From: Pseudomonadota bacterium
Lineage (GTDB): Bacteria; Pseudomonadota; Gammaproteobacteria; Acidiferrobacterales; UBA6901
Length of the DNA stretch: 6,672 nt
Direction of reading: 5' to 3'
Assembly: GCA_021785795.1 (NCBI GenBank)
Contig: JAJYEK010000191.1
Location: forward strand, 1-6,672
The notes under the pieces are model-generated. The model made no database searches. It was given only the letters and a program-made list of their open reading frames with translations, and was not told where the DNA came from. Position numbers and translations under genes: made by a program. Below, in pieces: positions 1 to 6,431 of the stretch (positions within the stretch are counted from its first letter, which is position 1; each line of letters opens with the position of its first letter).

Positions 1-89
1 CACAACGGAACGTCTGTACCATCGTTCCGGCAGCTGCATCCACTTCTCTGTCATGCGTGATATGGCCAAATCCGGTGGTCGCGCACCCT
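1..89. other. Unassigned segment downstream of gph, at window edge
   Basis: This short segment follows the gph stop codon. On the minus strand an ATG at 54-52 opens a frame that stays open to the window edge (MTEKWMQLPERWYRRSVV, 18 codons). It has no convincing Shine-Dalgarno sequence, so it may be the start of the next gene, a short leader ORF, or chance. A perfect 7-bp inverted repeat, CGGAACG (6-12) and CGTTCCG (23-29), has a 10-base loop and is not followed by a T-run on either strand, so I do not call it a terminator. In many proteobacteria rpe-gph is followed by trpE; that gene cannot be seen here. Confidence 0.3.
6..29 (-). other. 7-bp stem-loop downstream of gph
   Basis: CGGAACG at 6-12 pairs perfectly with CGTTCCG at 23-29 around a 10-base loop. 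On the minus strand it lies about 60 bases after the gph stop. Bases beyond the stem on the minus strand read TTGTG rather than a run of T, so intrinsic termination is not supported. It could be chance or part of a regulatory leader whose remainder is outside the window. Confidence 0.25.
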
Positions 90-803
90 TCACGGGCACC
101 GCCTCAGGTAGTGGGGTAACTCTGCTAGCGAGTCGATCACTGCGTCCGGCCCGGACTCGCGTATGTCATGCCCGTGATTATACCCATACGCAACGCAAAT
201 AACAGACATCTGCGCAGCACGAGCCGCCTGCACGTCGCTTTGCGAATCGCCTACCAGAACGCCTTGCTCAGGGCGAATGCCGAAGTGAGCGCAGGCGTGC
301 TGCAGAGGCAACGGGTCGGGTTTCTTGCGCAACAGGCTGTCTCCGCTGAGAACGAGCCCGAAGTAATCCCGCAACCGCAGATCGCGCAGCAGCGGATCGG
401 TAAACGCCTGCGCCTTGTTGGTGATGCAGGCGAGTTCGAACCCCATTTCCTTAAGCTGTTCGAGCCCTTCAACCACACCCGGAAATGGTCGGCTCTGCTG
501 TGAAAGGCAGGCGGCGTAATGCTTCTGGTAAAGCGCGTAGGCCTTCTCGAACAGAACCGGATCCGGCTCGGCTTCCATTTCCCCGGTCAGCGCCCGTTTC
601 ACTAAACGCGGCACGCCGTTCCCGATCCAGGACGCCACGGCAGCCATGTCGTGCACGGGCAGGCCGAGTTCGGCAAGCATACGGTTCGCCGCCGTTGCCA
701 GATCCGGCGCGGTATGAACCAGGGTCCCGTCGAGGTCGATCATCACCATGCTGACTTCGAGCGGGAACTGTGCGCCTTCAGGACGCGGGTACGTAGAGCT
801 CAT
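90..803 (-). CDS. gph: Phosphoglycolate phosphatase (HAD superfamily)
   Basis: The 237-residue protein has the length and all four HAD motifs of Gph. Motif I is [11 protein letters not shown], with nucleophile Asp23 and general acid/base Asp25. Motif II is CITNK around Thr128-Asn129. Motif III is the Lys161 of KKPDP. Motif IV is GDSQSD, with Asp186 and Asp190 for Mg2+. The region between motifs I and II fits an alpha-helical C1 cap. The family hydrolyses 2-phosphoglycolate to glycolate, the first step in salvaging the product of RuBisCO oxygenation or of DNA repair; it acts in the cytoplasm. The start ATG (803-801) lies in an ATGA overlap with the rpe stop and has AAGG a few bases upstream, inside rpe. 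It is therefore very probably co-transcribed and translationally coupled with rpe. Another HAD phosphatase specificity is possible, but the rpe neighbourhood favours Gph. Confidence 0.93.
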   Translation of the reverse strand: MSSTYPRPEGAQFPLEVSMVMIDLDGTLVHTAPDLATAANRMLAELGLPVHDMAAVASWIGNGVPRLVKRALTGEMEAEPDPVLFEKAYALYQKHYAACLSQQSRPFPGVVEGLEQLKEMGFELACITNKAQAFTDPLLRDLRLRDYFGLVLSGDSLLRKKPDPLPLQHACAHFGIRPEQGVLVGDSQSDVQAARAAQMSVICVAYGYNHGHDIRESGPDAVIDSLAELPHYLRRCP

Positions 804-1471
804 TTCGCCTTGGCCAGTTCTGCGCGCATCTTTGCGATGGTCGCCTTGTAGTCGGGGGTACTGAATATGGCCGAACCGGCAACAAAGGTGTCGGCGCCGG
901 CTGCGGCGATTTCGCGGATATTGTCGACCTTCACCCCTCCGTCTATTTCGAGCCGGATGCTGCGGCCGCTGTCGTCAATGATGCGCCGCGCTTCCCGCAG
1001 TTTGCCCAGGCTGGAATGGATGAAGCTCTGGCCGCCGAATCCCGGATTGACCGACATCAGCAGGACCATGTCGATTTTGTCGAGGACATACCTGAGGTAA
1101 TCGAGCGGTGTCGCCGGGTTGAATACGAGGCCGGACTTGCAGCCCGAATCCCGCACCAGCTGCAGCGAGCGGTCAATATGTTCGGTTCCTTCCGGATGGA
1201 AGGTGATGTAGGTGGCGCCGGCCTTGGCAAAATCCGGGATGATACGATCGACCGGCTTGACCATCAGATGAACATCGATGTCGGCCTTGACCCCGTGCTT
1301 GCGCAGTGCCTCGCATACCAGCGGCCCGATCGTCAGATTGGGCACATAGTGGTTGTCCATGACGTCGAAATGGACAATATCGGCACCGGCTGCCAGCACC
1401 GTGGTAACTTCTTCGCCGAGCCGGGCAAAGTCCGCCGACAGGATCGACGGGGCAATCTTGTAATCAAGCAT
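800..1471 (-). CDS. rpe: Ribulose-phosphate 3-epimerase
   Basis: The 223-residue TIM-barrel protein has the normal Rpe length and the complete motif set. [16 protein letters not shown] lies near residues 6-21. [17 protein letters not shown] at 34-50 has metal ligands His34 and catalytic Asp36. His68 in VHLM is the third ligand. [11 protein letters not shown] at 140-150 is the flexible active-site segment. LEIDGGV carries catalytic Asp177, and VAGSAIF at 197-203 belongs to the phosphate-binding region. It interconverts ribulose 5-phosphate and xylulose 5-phosphate in the pentose-phosphate pathway and the Calvin cycle, in the cytoplasm. The chosen ATG has GAGGAAA four bases upstream. The stop overlaps the gph start by ATGA, making an rpe-gph operon that reads leftward. 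A candidate sigma-70 promoter lies at 1538-1566. No key residue is missing. Confidence 0.97.
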   Translation of the reverse strand: MLDYKIAPSILSADFARLGEEVTTVLAAGADIVHFDVMDNHYVPNLTIGPLVCEALRKHGVKADIDVHLMVKPVDRIIPDFAKAGATYITFHPEGTEHIDRSLQLVRDSGCKSGLVFNPATPLDYLRYVLDKIDMVLLMSVNPGFGGQSFIHSSLGKLREARRIIDDSGRSIRLEIDGGVKVDNIREIAAAGADTFVAGSAIFSTPDYKATIAKMRAELAKAK

Positions 1472-1792
1472 GGGGTTTCCTCAGTCCTGCTGCCAATGGA
1501 CGACCGCAAGCGGGTCGTGTGCTGCCCAAAAACGGCGACTTTACCGGATCGCGCGAAAGTTTTCAGCCTGTCGACACCCTCGGCGCCCCCTACCTCCTAC
1601 ACATAGCCAGCCGAAATGCGGCGGGTTTCCCGGATCCCCGGCATGGTTATTGCAATGATGTCGGCAAAACCCCTGTGTTGTTGGGGAAGAGTCGATAACA
1701 AGGCATCGGCGACAACCTTAGGCAATCGCTGCAACTGCCGCGCCTGGGCCCTACGCCAAATCGGCGCGGCGTCCTGCCGGGATAGAGTTTTC
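1472..1792. other. Divergent intergenic region between rpe and the DUF2892-like gene
   Basis: This 321-bp region separates two divergently transcribed units, so it must carry promoters in both directions. A reasonable leftward promoter for rpe is at 1538-1566. I cannot find a convincing rightward -35/-10 pair. A 6-bp inverted repeat, ACGACC (1500-1505) and GGTCGT (1513-1518), lies in the presumed rpe leader and is too short to assign a role. Open frames crossing the right part in both directions show no recognisable protein family, and I treat them as non-coding. I see no c-di-GMP (GEMM) riboswitch-like core, tRNA or mobile-element end. Confidence 0.6.
1538..1566 (-). promoter_or_regulatory. 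Candidate sigma-70 promoter for rpe-gph
   Basis: On the minus strand CTGAAA (1566-1561) and TAAAGT (1543-1538) match the -35 and -10 consensus at four of six positions each, with an ideal 17-bp spacer. Initiation would fall roughly 60 bases upstream of the rpe start codon. This is a motif match by eye only, in a GC-rich background where such matches are less frequent but still occur by chance. Confidence 0.35.
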
Positions 1793-2188
1793 ATGACCGA
1801 ACGCACTTTTCGTATCGTCTTCGCATCGGTTTTGCTGATCGCACTGTATTGCGACTTGCATTATGTCGTTTACGGTCTGATCGCACTGTCCGTTTTCCAG
1901 GGCGTGACGCCATGGCGCATCTCCCGCCTCACGATGCATCTGCGGCCCGGCCCGCGGCCACATTCGGAAAGCGTACGCCCCGACGCCGCGCCGGGGACGG
2001 CCAGGGTTGATTTCGAGGCGGAACGGGCATTGTCCCTGCTTACCGCAGCAGTCCTCGCCTTGGGTAGCGTCTTGTTTGCCAGGCAGCTGTGGTTCCTGCC
2101 GTGGTTCATTGGCTTCGCGTTTTTCGGAGCTGGGCTGAGTGGAATCTGCCCCCTGGTCATGTGTTTCAGGTGGGTCGGGCTGAAATGA
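1793..2188 (+). CDS. Small membrane protein with two DUF2892/YgaP-TM-like halves
   Basis: The 131-residue protein is hydrophobic at both ends with a polar proline/arginine-rich linker (about 50-76). The C-terminal half (77-131) begins ERAL, has two membrane segments (about 80-96 and 99-117) and ends in GICPLVMCFRWVGLK. That ending closely resembles the GFCP...LG(V/L)K end of DUF2892, the membrane domain of YgaP-like proteins. The N-terminal half (3-45) begins ERTFRIVFA and also has two hydrophobic segments, ending QGVTPW where the other half has SGICPL; it looks like a diverged copy without the Cys. Function is unknown. The frame is open further upstream to 1616, but the ATG at 1793 is chosen because the family pattern starts there, although the ribosome site (GGGATAGAG) is weak. 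Its stop overlaps the next gene by ATGA, which suggests co-translation with the GGDEF-EAL protein. Confidence 0.75.
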   Translation: MTERTFRIVFASVLLIALYCDLHYVVYGLIALSVFQGVTPWRISRLTMHLRPGPRPHSESVRPDAAPGTARVDFEAERALSLLTAAVLALGSVLFARQLWFLPWFIGFAFFGAGLSGICPLVMCFRWVGLK

Positions 2189-4632
2189 CGGATTTCGACT
2201 ACCCGGCCGCCATCTCCCGCGGTATCCGGGGCTCCACGCTGCCTATGAAGATCATGGGCATCGTTTTCTGGGGCATGATCCTCGTGGGCATCTCGGTCGC
2301 GCTAGTCCTGCTGCACGGCCAGGAACGGAACATCGTCTTCCGTGAACAAGCGCGTGCGGACCACTTTGCCTATGCCCTGCAGCAATATTTGATTCATCAA
2401 CCCCGCCCTCCAGCGGCACAACTGCAGATCGTGGCGCGGCAGCTGCGGCGTGAGACCGGCATTGCCGGTGCCCGCATCCACATCGCCACCGAATCGGTGC
2501 AAACCGGGGATACCGGTACTGGACTGACTATGCTGCCGCGCTTGATCCGATACGCTGCCGGACACGGCGCGAGCCGGACGGAAAACGCCTTTGCCACAAT
2601 ATACGAACCGGCGATCACCGGCGCGGTGGCGGCCGCGCGGCGGCGCATACTGATTTTCATGGGAGCGATCATTCTGGCATTCGGTCTGGTATTGCAGTCG
2701 GTACTGAGGCGCTTCCTGTCACTGCCGTTCGAGCGCATGGTCGCAGCCGCCCGCGCTTTCGTAAGCGGCGAAACCTCGACTCGGTTCGACGAAATGCGCG
2801 ATGACGAGTTCGGATTCCTGGCCGGATTCATAAACCGGGCGCTCGACTTCAGCGCATCCCAGCAACAGGCATTGCGCGAAGCACTGGCAGACGTCCAGCA
2901 GTCCGAGTCGGCGCTTTTCGCAGAAAAGGAACGTGCCGAGGTGACCCTGCATTCCATCGGCGATGCGGTCATTACGACCGACGGACACGCGGTGGTGGAG
3001 TACATGAACCCGGTGGCGGAATCCTTGACCGGTCTCAACCTGTCGGACGCGACCGGGCAGCCACTCGGCGAACTGCTGAGGCTGATCGACGAGGAGACGC
3101 GTAAACCCATTGAGGGGCCGGTGGAACGATGTCTGCGCGAAGGCGCTGTAGTCGGTCTCATAGATCACGTGATCATGCTGTGCCCCGACGGGCGGGAGAT
3201 CGACGTCGCTCCGTCGGCGGCACCCATCCACAACCGCAATGGCGACCGGGTTGGCGCGATCATGGTGTTTCACGACGTCGGGCACGTACGCCGTATGGCG
3301 CGCCAGCTGTCCTACCAAGCAACCCACGATGCGCTTACCGGGCTGTTCAATCGCCGCGAATTCGAAAGGCAACTGCAACTCGCCCTGGACGAAGTAAAGG
3401 TTGAAGAACGGGGGCACGCCCTGTGCTTTCTCGATATGGATCAGTTCAAGGTTGTCAACGACACCTGCGGACACGCCGCAGGCGACGAGCTGCTGCGCCG
3501 GGTCAGTACGACTCTGCGCGAAGGTACGCGCGATTCCGACGTGATCGCGCGGCTCGGCGGCGACGAGTTCGGAATACTGCTCAGGCACTGCGATCTGGAT
3601 CTTGCAATGCGCATCGCCGAAGATCTGTTGCACAGCGCGCATGACCTGCGCTTCACCTGGCAGGACCACAGTTTCGATGTCGGAGTCAGCATCGGAGTGG
3701 TGCCGGTATCGGCGGATGCCTCCACGATCGCCGAGATCATGAGCGCCGCCGATGTTGCCTGCTACGCCGCCAAGGACGCCGGGCGCAACCGGGTACACGC
3801 CTATCGTTCCGGAGACAACGCGCTGCGCCAGCGCCATTCCGAAATGCGCTGGGTATCACGACTGCAGCGCGCCATGGAACAGAACCGGTTCCGGCTGTTC
3901 TGTCAGCCGGTGGTCGCGGTGGCACAGGAGAGCGGGCCGGTTGAGTACTATGAGGTGCTGCTCAGACTGGAGGATGACAGCGGCGGCCTCATTCCGCCCG
4001 TTGTCTTCGTTCCGGCAGCCGAACGCTATAATCTCATGCCACAAATCGACCGCTGGGTTGTGCGCGCTACGCTCAACGCCCTGCGGTCCGGCAATTGTGG
4101 CGACGACTGGAAATTCGCCGTCAACATCTCCGGGCAGTCGCTGTGCGATGACCGCTTTTTCAATTTCGTTACTAACGAATTCCAATCGAGCGGCGTTGCG
4201 CCCGGCTGCGTATGCTTTGAAATAAGCGAAGCGGCAGTCATGTCAAATCCCGACCAAATCATGCACATGATTACGGCACTGCATGACCTGGGCTGCAGCT
4301 TCGTCCTGGACAACTTCGGAAGCACCCTCAATTCTTTTGCTTTCCTCAAAGGACTGAAATTGGATTACCTCAAGCTGAACCGCAGCCTCGTCAAGGACAT
4401 CGCACACGACGCATTTGGCCGTTCGATGGTCGAGGCGACCAACCACATAGTCCACGCGGCCGGGGTCCGCACGATCGCGGAATTCGTCGAAAACCACAAT
4501 GTCGTGGCTGCGCTGCAGCGGATAGGCATCGACTACATCCAGGGCAGCGAGATCGCCAATCCGCGCCCGCTGGAGGAGGTGCTGACCGGCGGCGTCAGCC
4601 GCACCACCGCACCGCGTCGCGGCACATCCTGA
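2185..4632 (+). CDS. Membrane HAMP-PAS-GGDEF-EAL c-di-GMP signalling protein
   Basis: This 815-residue protein has a membrane helix at about 22-43, a roughly 110-residue extracytoplasmic region of no recognised fold, a second helix at about 155-174 and a HAMP-like linker (about 172-225). A short coiled segment precedes a PAS domain (about 247-364, SIGDAVITTD and YMNPVAESLTG). The GGDEF domain (about 376-540) looks able to make c-di-GMP: LDMDQFK, ND and GDELL are present, the signature GGDEF is at 458-462, and an RxxD I-site (Arg449, Asp452) sits five residues before it, implying product inhibition. The EAL domain (about 555-800) reads EVL at 590-592 and keeps Asn647, Glu679, Asp709, Lys730, Glu766, Glu769 and Gln786. 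However DDFG is DNFG (Asn710), KID is KLN and loop 6 is altered, so hydrolysis is doubtful. The start at 2185 gives an ATGA overlap with the gene before; the frame itself extends to 2089 within that gene. Confidence 0.92.
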   Translation: MTDFDYPAAISRGIRGSTLPMKIMGIVFWGMILVGISVALVLLHGQERNIVFREQARADHFAYALQQYLIHQPRPPAAQLQIVARQLRRETGIAGARIHIATESVQTGDTGTGLTMLPRLIRYAAGHGASRTENAFATIYEPAITGAVAAARRRILIFMGAIILAFGLVLQSVLRRFLSLPFERMVAAARAFVSGETSTRFDEMRDDEFGFLAGFINRALDFSASQQQALREALADVQQSESALFAEKERAEVTLHSIGDAVITTDGHAVVEYMNPVAESLTGLNLSDATGQPLGELLRLIDEETRKPIEGPVERCLREGAVVGLIDHVIMLCPDGREIDVAPSAAPIHNRNGDRVGAIMVFHDVGHVRRMARQLSYQATHDALTGLFNRREFERQLQLALDEVKVEERGHALCFLDMDQFKVVNDTCGHAAGDELLRRVSTTLREGTRDSDVIARLGGDEFGILLRHCDLDLAMRIAEDLLHSAHDLRFTWQDHSFDVGVSIGVVPVSADASTIAEIMSAADVACYAAKDAGRNRVHAYRSGDNALRQRHSEMRWVSRLQRAMEQNRFRLFCQPVVAVAQESGPVEYYEVLLRLEDDSGGLIPPVVFVPAAERYNLMPQIDRWVVRATLNALRSGNCGDDWKFAVNISGQSLCDDRFFNFVTNEFQSSGVAPGCVCFEISEAAVMSNPDQIMHMITALHDLGCSFVLDNFGSTLNSFAFLKGLKLDYLKLNRSLVKDIAHDAFGRSMVEATNHIVHAAGVRTIAEFVENHNVVAALQRIGIDYIQGSEIANPRPLEEVLTGGVSRTTAPRRGTS

Positions 4633-4664
4633 ACATGACACCCGGGACGTCGCGGCGTGCGGCG
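4633..4664. other. Short convergent intergenic gap
   Basis: Only 32 bp separate the stop of the GGDEF-EAL gene from the stop of the soeC-like gene on the opposite strand. The gap is GC-rich, with CCCGGG and imperfect GACG/CGTC pairing. It has no clear stem followed by a T-run on either strand, so no intrinsic terminator is called. Transcripts may overlap at their 3' ends or end by Rho. Confidence 0.5.
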
Positions 4665-5642
4665 TCAGGAAATGGCCTGGTAATACAGGTTCTGCGGGTG
4701 ATTCGCCTGCGCAAAAAAGAACCAGCGCTCCACCACCAGACCCGCGTACTGCACAACAAATGCCGCCAGCGCCAGCGCCGGGCTCCGCGACAGCAGGCCT
4801 TCCCACAGCAGCAGCATGGGAACCGGGAAGACCAGCAGCAGGAACACCCATTTCAGTGAGCGCAGCAGCATCGGGCTCGCGCCGTGAAAGAATTCGCGGG
4901 TATTGAACGATCCGCCCATGAATCCCTGTGCTGTCTGCACGATTCTGCCATGGCGCACGCCGATGGCGGTCTGCAGCGAGGACTTGTGGCGAATGCGGGC
5001 ATTGCGGATGAGCGAGACCGAACGCGTGACGAGCGCCGCAGTCGTGATCACGGTCGCCCAGGTCACGAGAAACGCCTCCAACTGCGGCGACTCGTAAGCG
5101 CTGTAGGCGCTGGCCAGAACAAGCCCCGATGCCGTCCCGAAGAGCATGTAGTTCACCACCGTGAGCCATGTCGCCCACTCCTGGAGAAACCGGATACAGG
5201 CGTAAATCATGCCGGTGCATAAAAACAGTGCCAGAGTCGCCGCGACTGCCCCGGCTCCGACAATGAGCGACAGTCCGTCGGGGAGCGGGCTGTGGCTGCC
5301 AGGCAGGACAATGGCCCAGCGCAGGTAATGCGTCATTCCGTAGACCATGATGGCCCCGGTCGCGACCGGCAGCGCAATCACCTCGCGCGCCAGCCACGAT
5401 GTGCGCCACTTCGTGGCTGCGCGCCAGGCACGTTCCGGATGACCCAGATGGAAGAACGATGCGATCAGTCCGGCGACAAGAAAGCCCACGGCAATCATGC
5501 TGCCACGGCCGAAGAAGGCCGCACTCTGGGCCGGCAGCAGGCCGATGCTGGCGCTGACCTCGGTCGCAAACAACGCGAAAAACAGGCCCTGGCCCACTCC
5601 GATAAGAGTTGTCAGAAATACCACTGAAAATGCCGGACGCAT
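4665..5642 (-). CDS. soeC: DmsC-family membrane anchor subunit, SoeC-like
   Basis: The 325-residue protein has about eight hydrophobic helices (near 5-27, 47-64, 86-108, 124-146, 157-178, 190-208, 263-283 and 288-309). It carries hallmark DmsC-family motifs: HLGHPERAWRA at 65-75, SWLAREV at 82-88, and the C-terminal VERWFFFAQANHPQNLYYQ at 304-322. Such subunits anchor a molybdopterin/FeS pair in the membrane and exchange electrons with quinones. The neighbouring ferredoxin-like and molybdopterin subunits complete an ABC complex. From gene order, SoeB resemblance and absence of a signal on the FeS subunit, I infer the cytoplasmic sulfite:quinone oxidoreductase SoeABC rather than a DMSO or polysulfide reductase. 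GGAG lies five bases before the ATG. A 57-bp gap containing a stem-loop separates it from soeB. The family call is firm; the sulfite assignment is moderately sure. Confidence 0.85.
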   Translation of the reverse strand: MRPAFSVVFLTTLIGVGQGLFFALFATEVSASIGLLPAQSAAFFGRGSMIAVGFLVAGLIASFFHLGHPERAWRAATKWRTSWLAREVIALPVATGAIMVYGMTHYLRWAIVLPGSHSPLPDGLSLIVGAGAVAATLALFLCTGMIYACIRFLQEWATWLTVVNYMLFGTASGLVLASAYSAYESPQLEAFLVTWATVITTAALVTRSVSLIRNARIRHKSSLQTAIGVRHGRIVQTAQGFMGGSFNTREFFHGASPMLLRSLKWVFLLLVFPVPMLLLWEGLLSRSPALALAAFVVQYAGLVVERWFFFAQANHPQNLYYQAIS

Positions 5643-5647
5643 AGCGA

Positions 5648-5651
5648 CTCC
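5648..5651 (-). promoter_or_regulatory. Ribosome binding site of the soeC-like gene
   Basis: GGAG on the minus strand lies five bases before the ATG at 5642. It supports this start and shows that the gene, unlike its upstream neighbour, has its own initiation site rather than an overlap. Confidence 0.6.
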
Positions 5652-5661
5652 GATGGCAGAC

Positions 5662-5678
5662 GACGGGCTGGACCCGTC
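5662..5678 (-). other. Stem-loop between soeB-like and soeC-like genes
   Basis: On the minus strand GACGGG (5678-5673) pairs perfectly with CCCGTC (5667-5662) around the loop TCCAG. It lies in the 57-bp gap after the soeB stop and about ten bases before the soeC Shine-Dalgarno sequence. There is no T-run, so it is not an intrinsic terminator. A role in mRNA processing, stability or differential expression of the anchor subunit is possible but unproven. Confidence 0.4.
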
Positions 5679-5699
5679 ACTTGCGATTTCCTTGGGTTA

Positions 5700-6431
5700 T
5701 CACCAGCTGGTAACGTCGTCCAGCGATGGATCGGTAAGCGCAGGCTTGGGCAGCTTGGCTTCCTTTTTGAGCGGATTGGCAGCGCGAACCAGCTCGTCGT
5801 CGTGAATTTTCATGCGTGTCTTGCGCCTCGGGAGATAGTGGTTGGCCGGCTTTGTGCCCCATTCAGGCATCAGCGCATAACCCCCGGACTCCCGGATCGC
5901 GACCGAGACCTGCGAGTCAGGGTTGTGCACGTCACCGAACAGCCGCGCACCGGTCGGACAGGCAAGCACGCACGCCGGCTTGCGCTCAGTCTCCGGCAGG
6001 GTCTGGTCATAAATGCGATCGACGCACAGGGTGCACTTCTTCATAACCTTCTGGTGCTCGTCGATTTCGCGCGCACCGTACGGGCAGGCCCAGGAGCAGT
6101 ACTTGCAGCCGATGCACTTGTTGTAGTCCACGAGCACGATTCCGTCCTCGGGCCGCTTGTAGCTTGCACCGGTAGGGCATACCGGCACACACGGCGGATC
6201 TTCGCAATGCAGGCAGGATTTCGGGAAATGGACAGTCTCGGTGCGCGGAAACTCTCCTACCTCGAATGTCTGTACGCGGTTGAAGAACGTGCCCGTGGGA
6301 TCGGGGCCGTAGGGCCGGTCATCGGACATGAAGCCAGCTGCCCCGGAAGTGTTCCATTCCTTGCAGCTGGTGACACAGGCATGGCAGCCCACGCATACGT
6401 TGAGGTCGATAACCAGCGCCAGTTGCGTCAT
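5700..6431 (-). CDS. soeB: Four [4Fe-4S] ferredoxin-like subunit, SoeB-like
   Basis: The 243-residue protein is a DmsB/PsrB-type electron-transfer subunit. Four cysteine groups are complete: Cys13/16/19/23, Cys73/76/81/85, Cys106/109/112/116 and Cys133/136/154/158, enough for four [4Fe-4S] clusters. KSCLHCEDPPCVPVCPTGAS and KCIGCKYCSWACPYGARE are highly typical. The segment NTSGAAGFMSDDRPYG and the tail GGYALMPEWGTKPANHYLP recall SoeB of purple sulfur bacteria, as I remember it. It would relay electrons from the molybdenum site of SoeA to the membrane subunit. There is no signal peptide, consistent with a complex facing the cytoplasm. The ATG at 6431 is chosen, not an in-frame one at 6467, because it forms an ATGA overlap with the soeA stop, follows AAGGAAA by about seven bases, and starts the family pattern MTQLALVIDLNVCVGC. 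Other DMSO-reductase-family complexes remain possible. Confidence 0.9.
   Translation of the reverse strand: MTQLALVIDLNVCVGCHACVTSCKEWNTSGAAGFMSDDRPYGPDPTGTFFNRVQTFEVGEFPRTETVHFPKSCLHCEDPPCVPVCPTGASYKRPEDGIVLVDYNKCIGCKYCSWACPYGAREIDEHQKVMKKCTLCVDRIYDQTLPETERKPACVLACPTGARLFGDVHNPDSQVSVAIRESGGYALMPEWGTKPANHYLPRRKTRMKIHDDELVRAANPLKKEAKLPKPALTDPSLDDVTSW

Noticed and set aside
1016..1606. 196-codon plus-strand open frame across rpe
   Set aside because: It is antisense to the well-supported rpe gene and has no family resemblance.
1616..1792. 59-codon N-terminal extension of the DUF2892-like protein
   Set aside because: The extra sequence is polar, Cys/Arg-rich and unlike the family, whose pattern starts at the ATG at 1793.
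1472..1792. Possible c-di-GMP riboswitch upstream of the c-di-GMP gene pair
   Set aside because: I could not find the conserved GEMM core elements by eye, and there is no convincing pair of helices.
2089..2184. 32-codon N-terminal extension of the GGDEF-EAL protein
   Set aside because: It would overlap the end of the DUF2892-like gene by 100 bases. The ATG at 2185 gives a normal ATGA overlap and a sensible cytoplasmic N-terminus before the first membrane helix.
2719..3837. 372-codon minus-strand open frame opposite the GGDEF-EAL gene
   Set aside because: It is antisense to PAS and GGDEF sequence with clear family motifs on the other strand. Its translation shows no recognisable domain. Long antisense frames are common in GC-rich DNA.
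4589..4602. GCGGC-GTCA-GCCGC hairpin near the end of the GGDEF-EAL gene as a terminator
   Set aside because: It lies inside the coding region and no T-run follows; the stem is only five pairs.
4243..5409. 388-codon minus-strand open frame spanning the 3' end of the GGDEF-EAL gene and most of the soeC-like gene
   Set aside because: It runs antisense to one real gene and in another frame of a second. The product is low-complexity, rich in Ala, Gly, Arg and His, with no family pattern.
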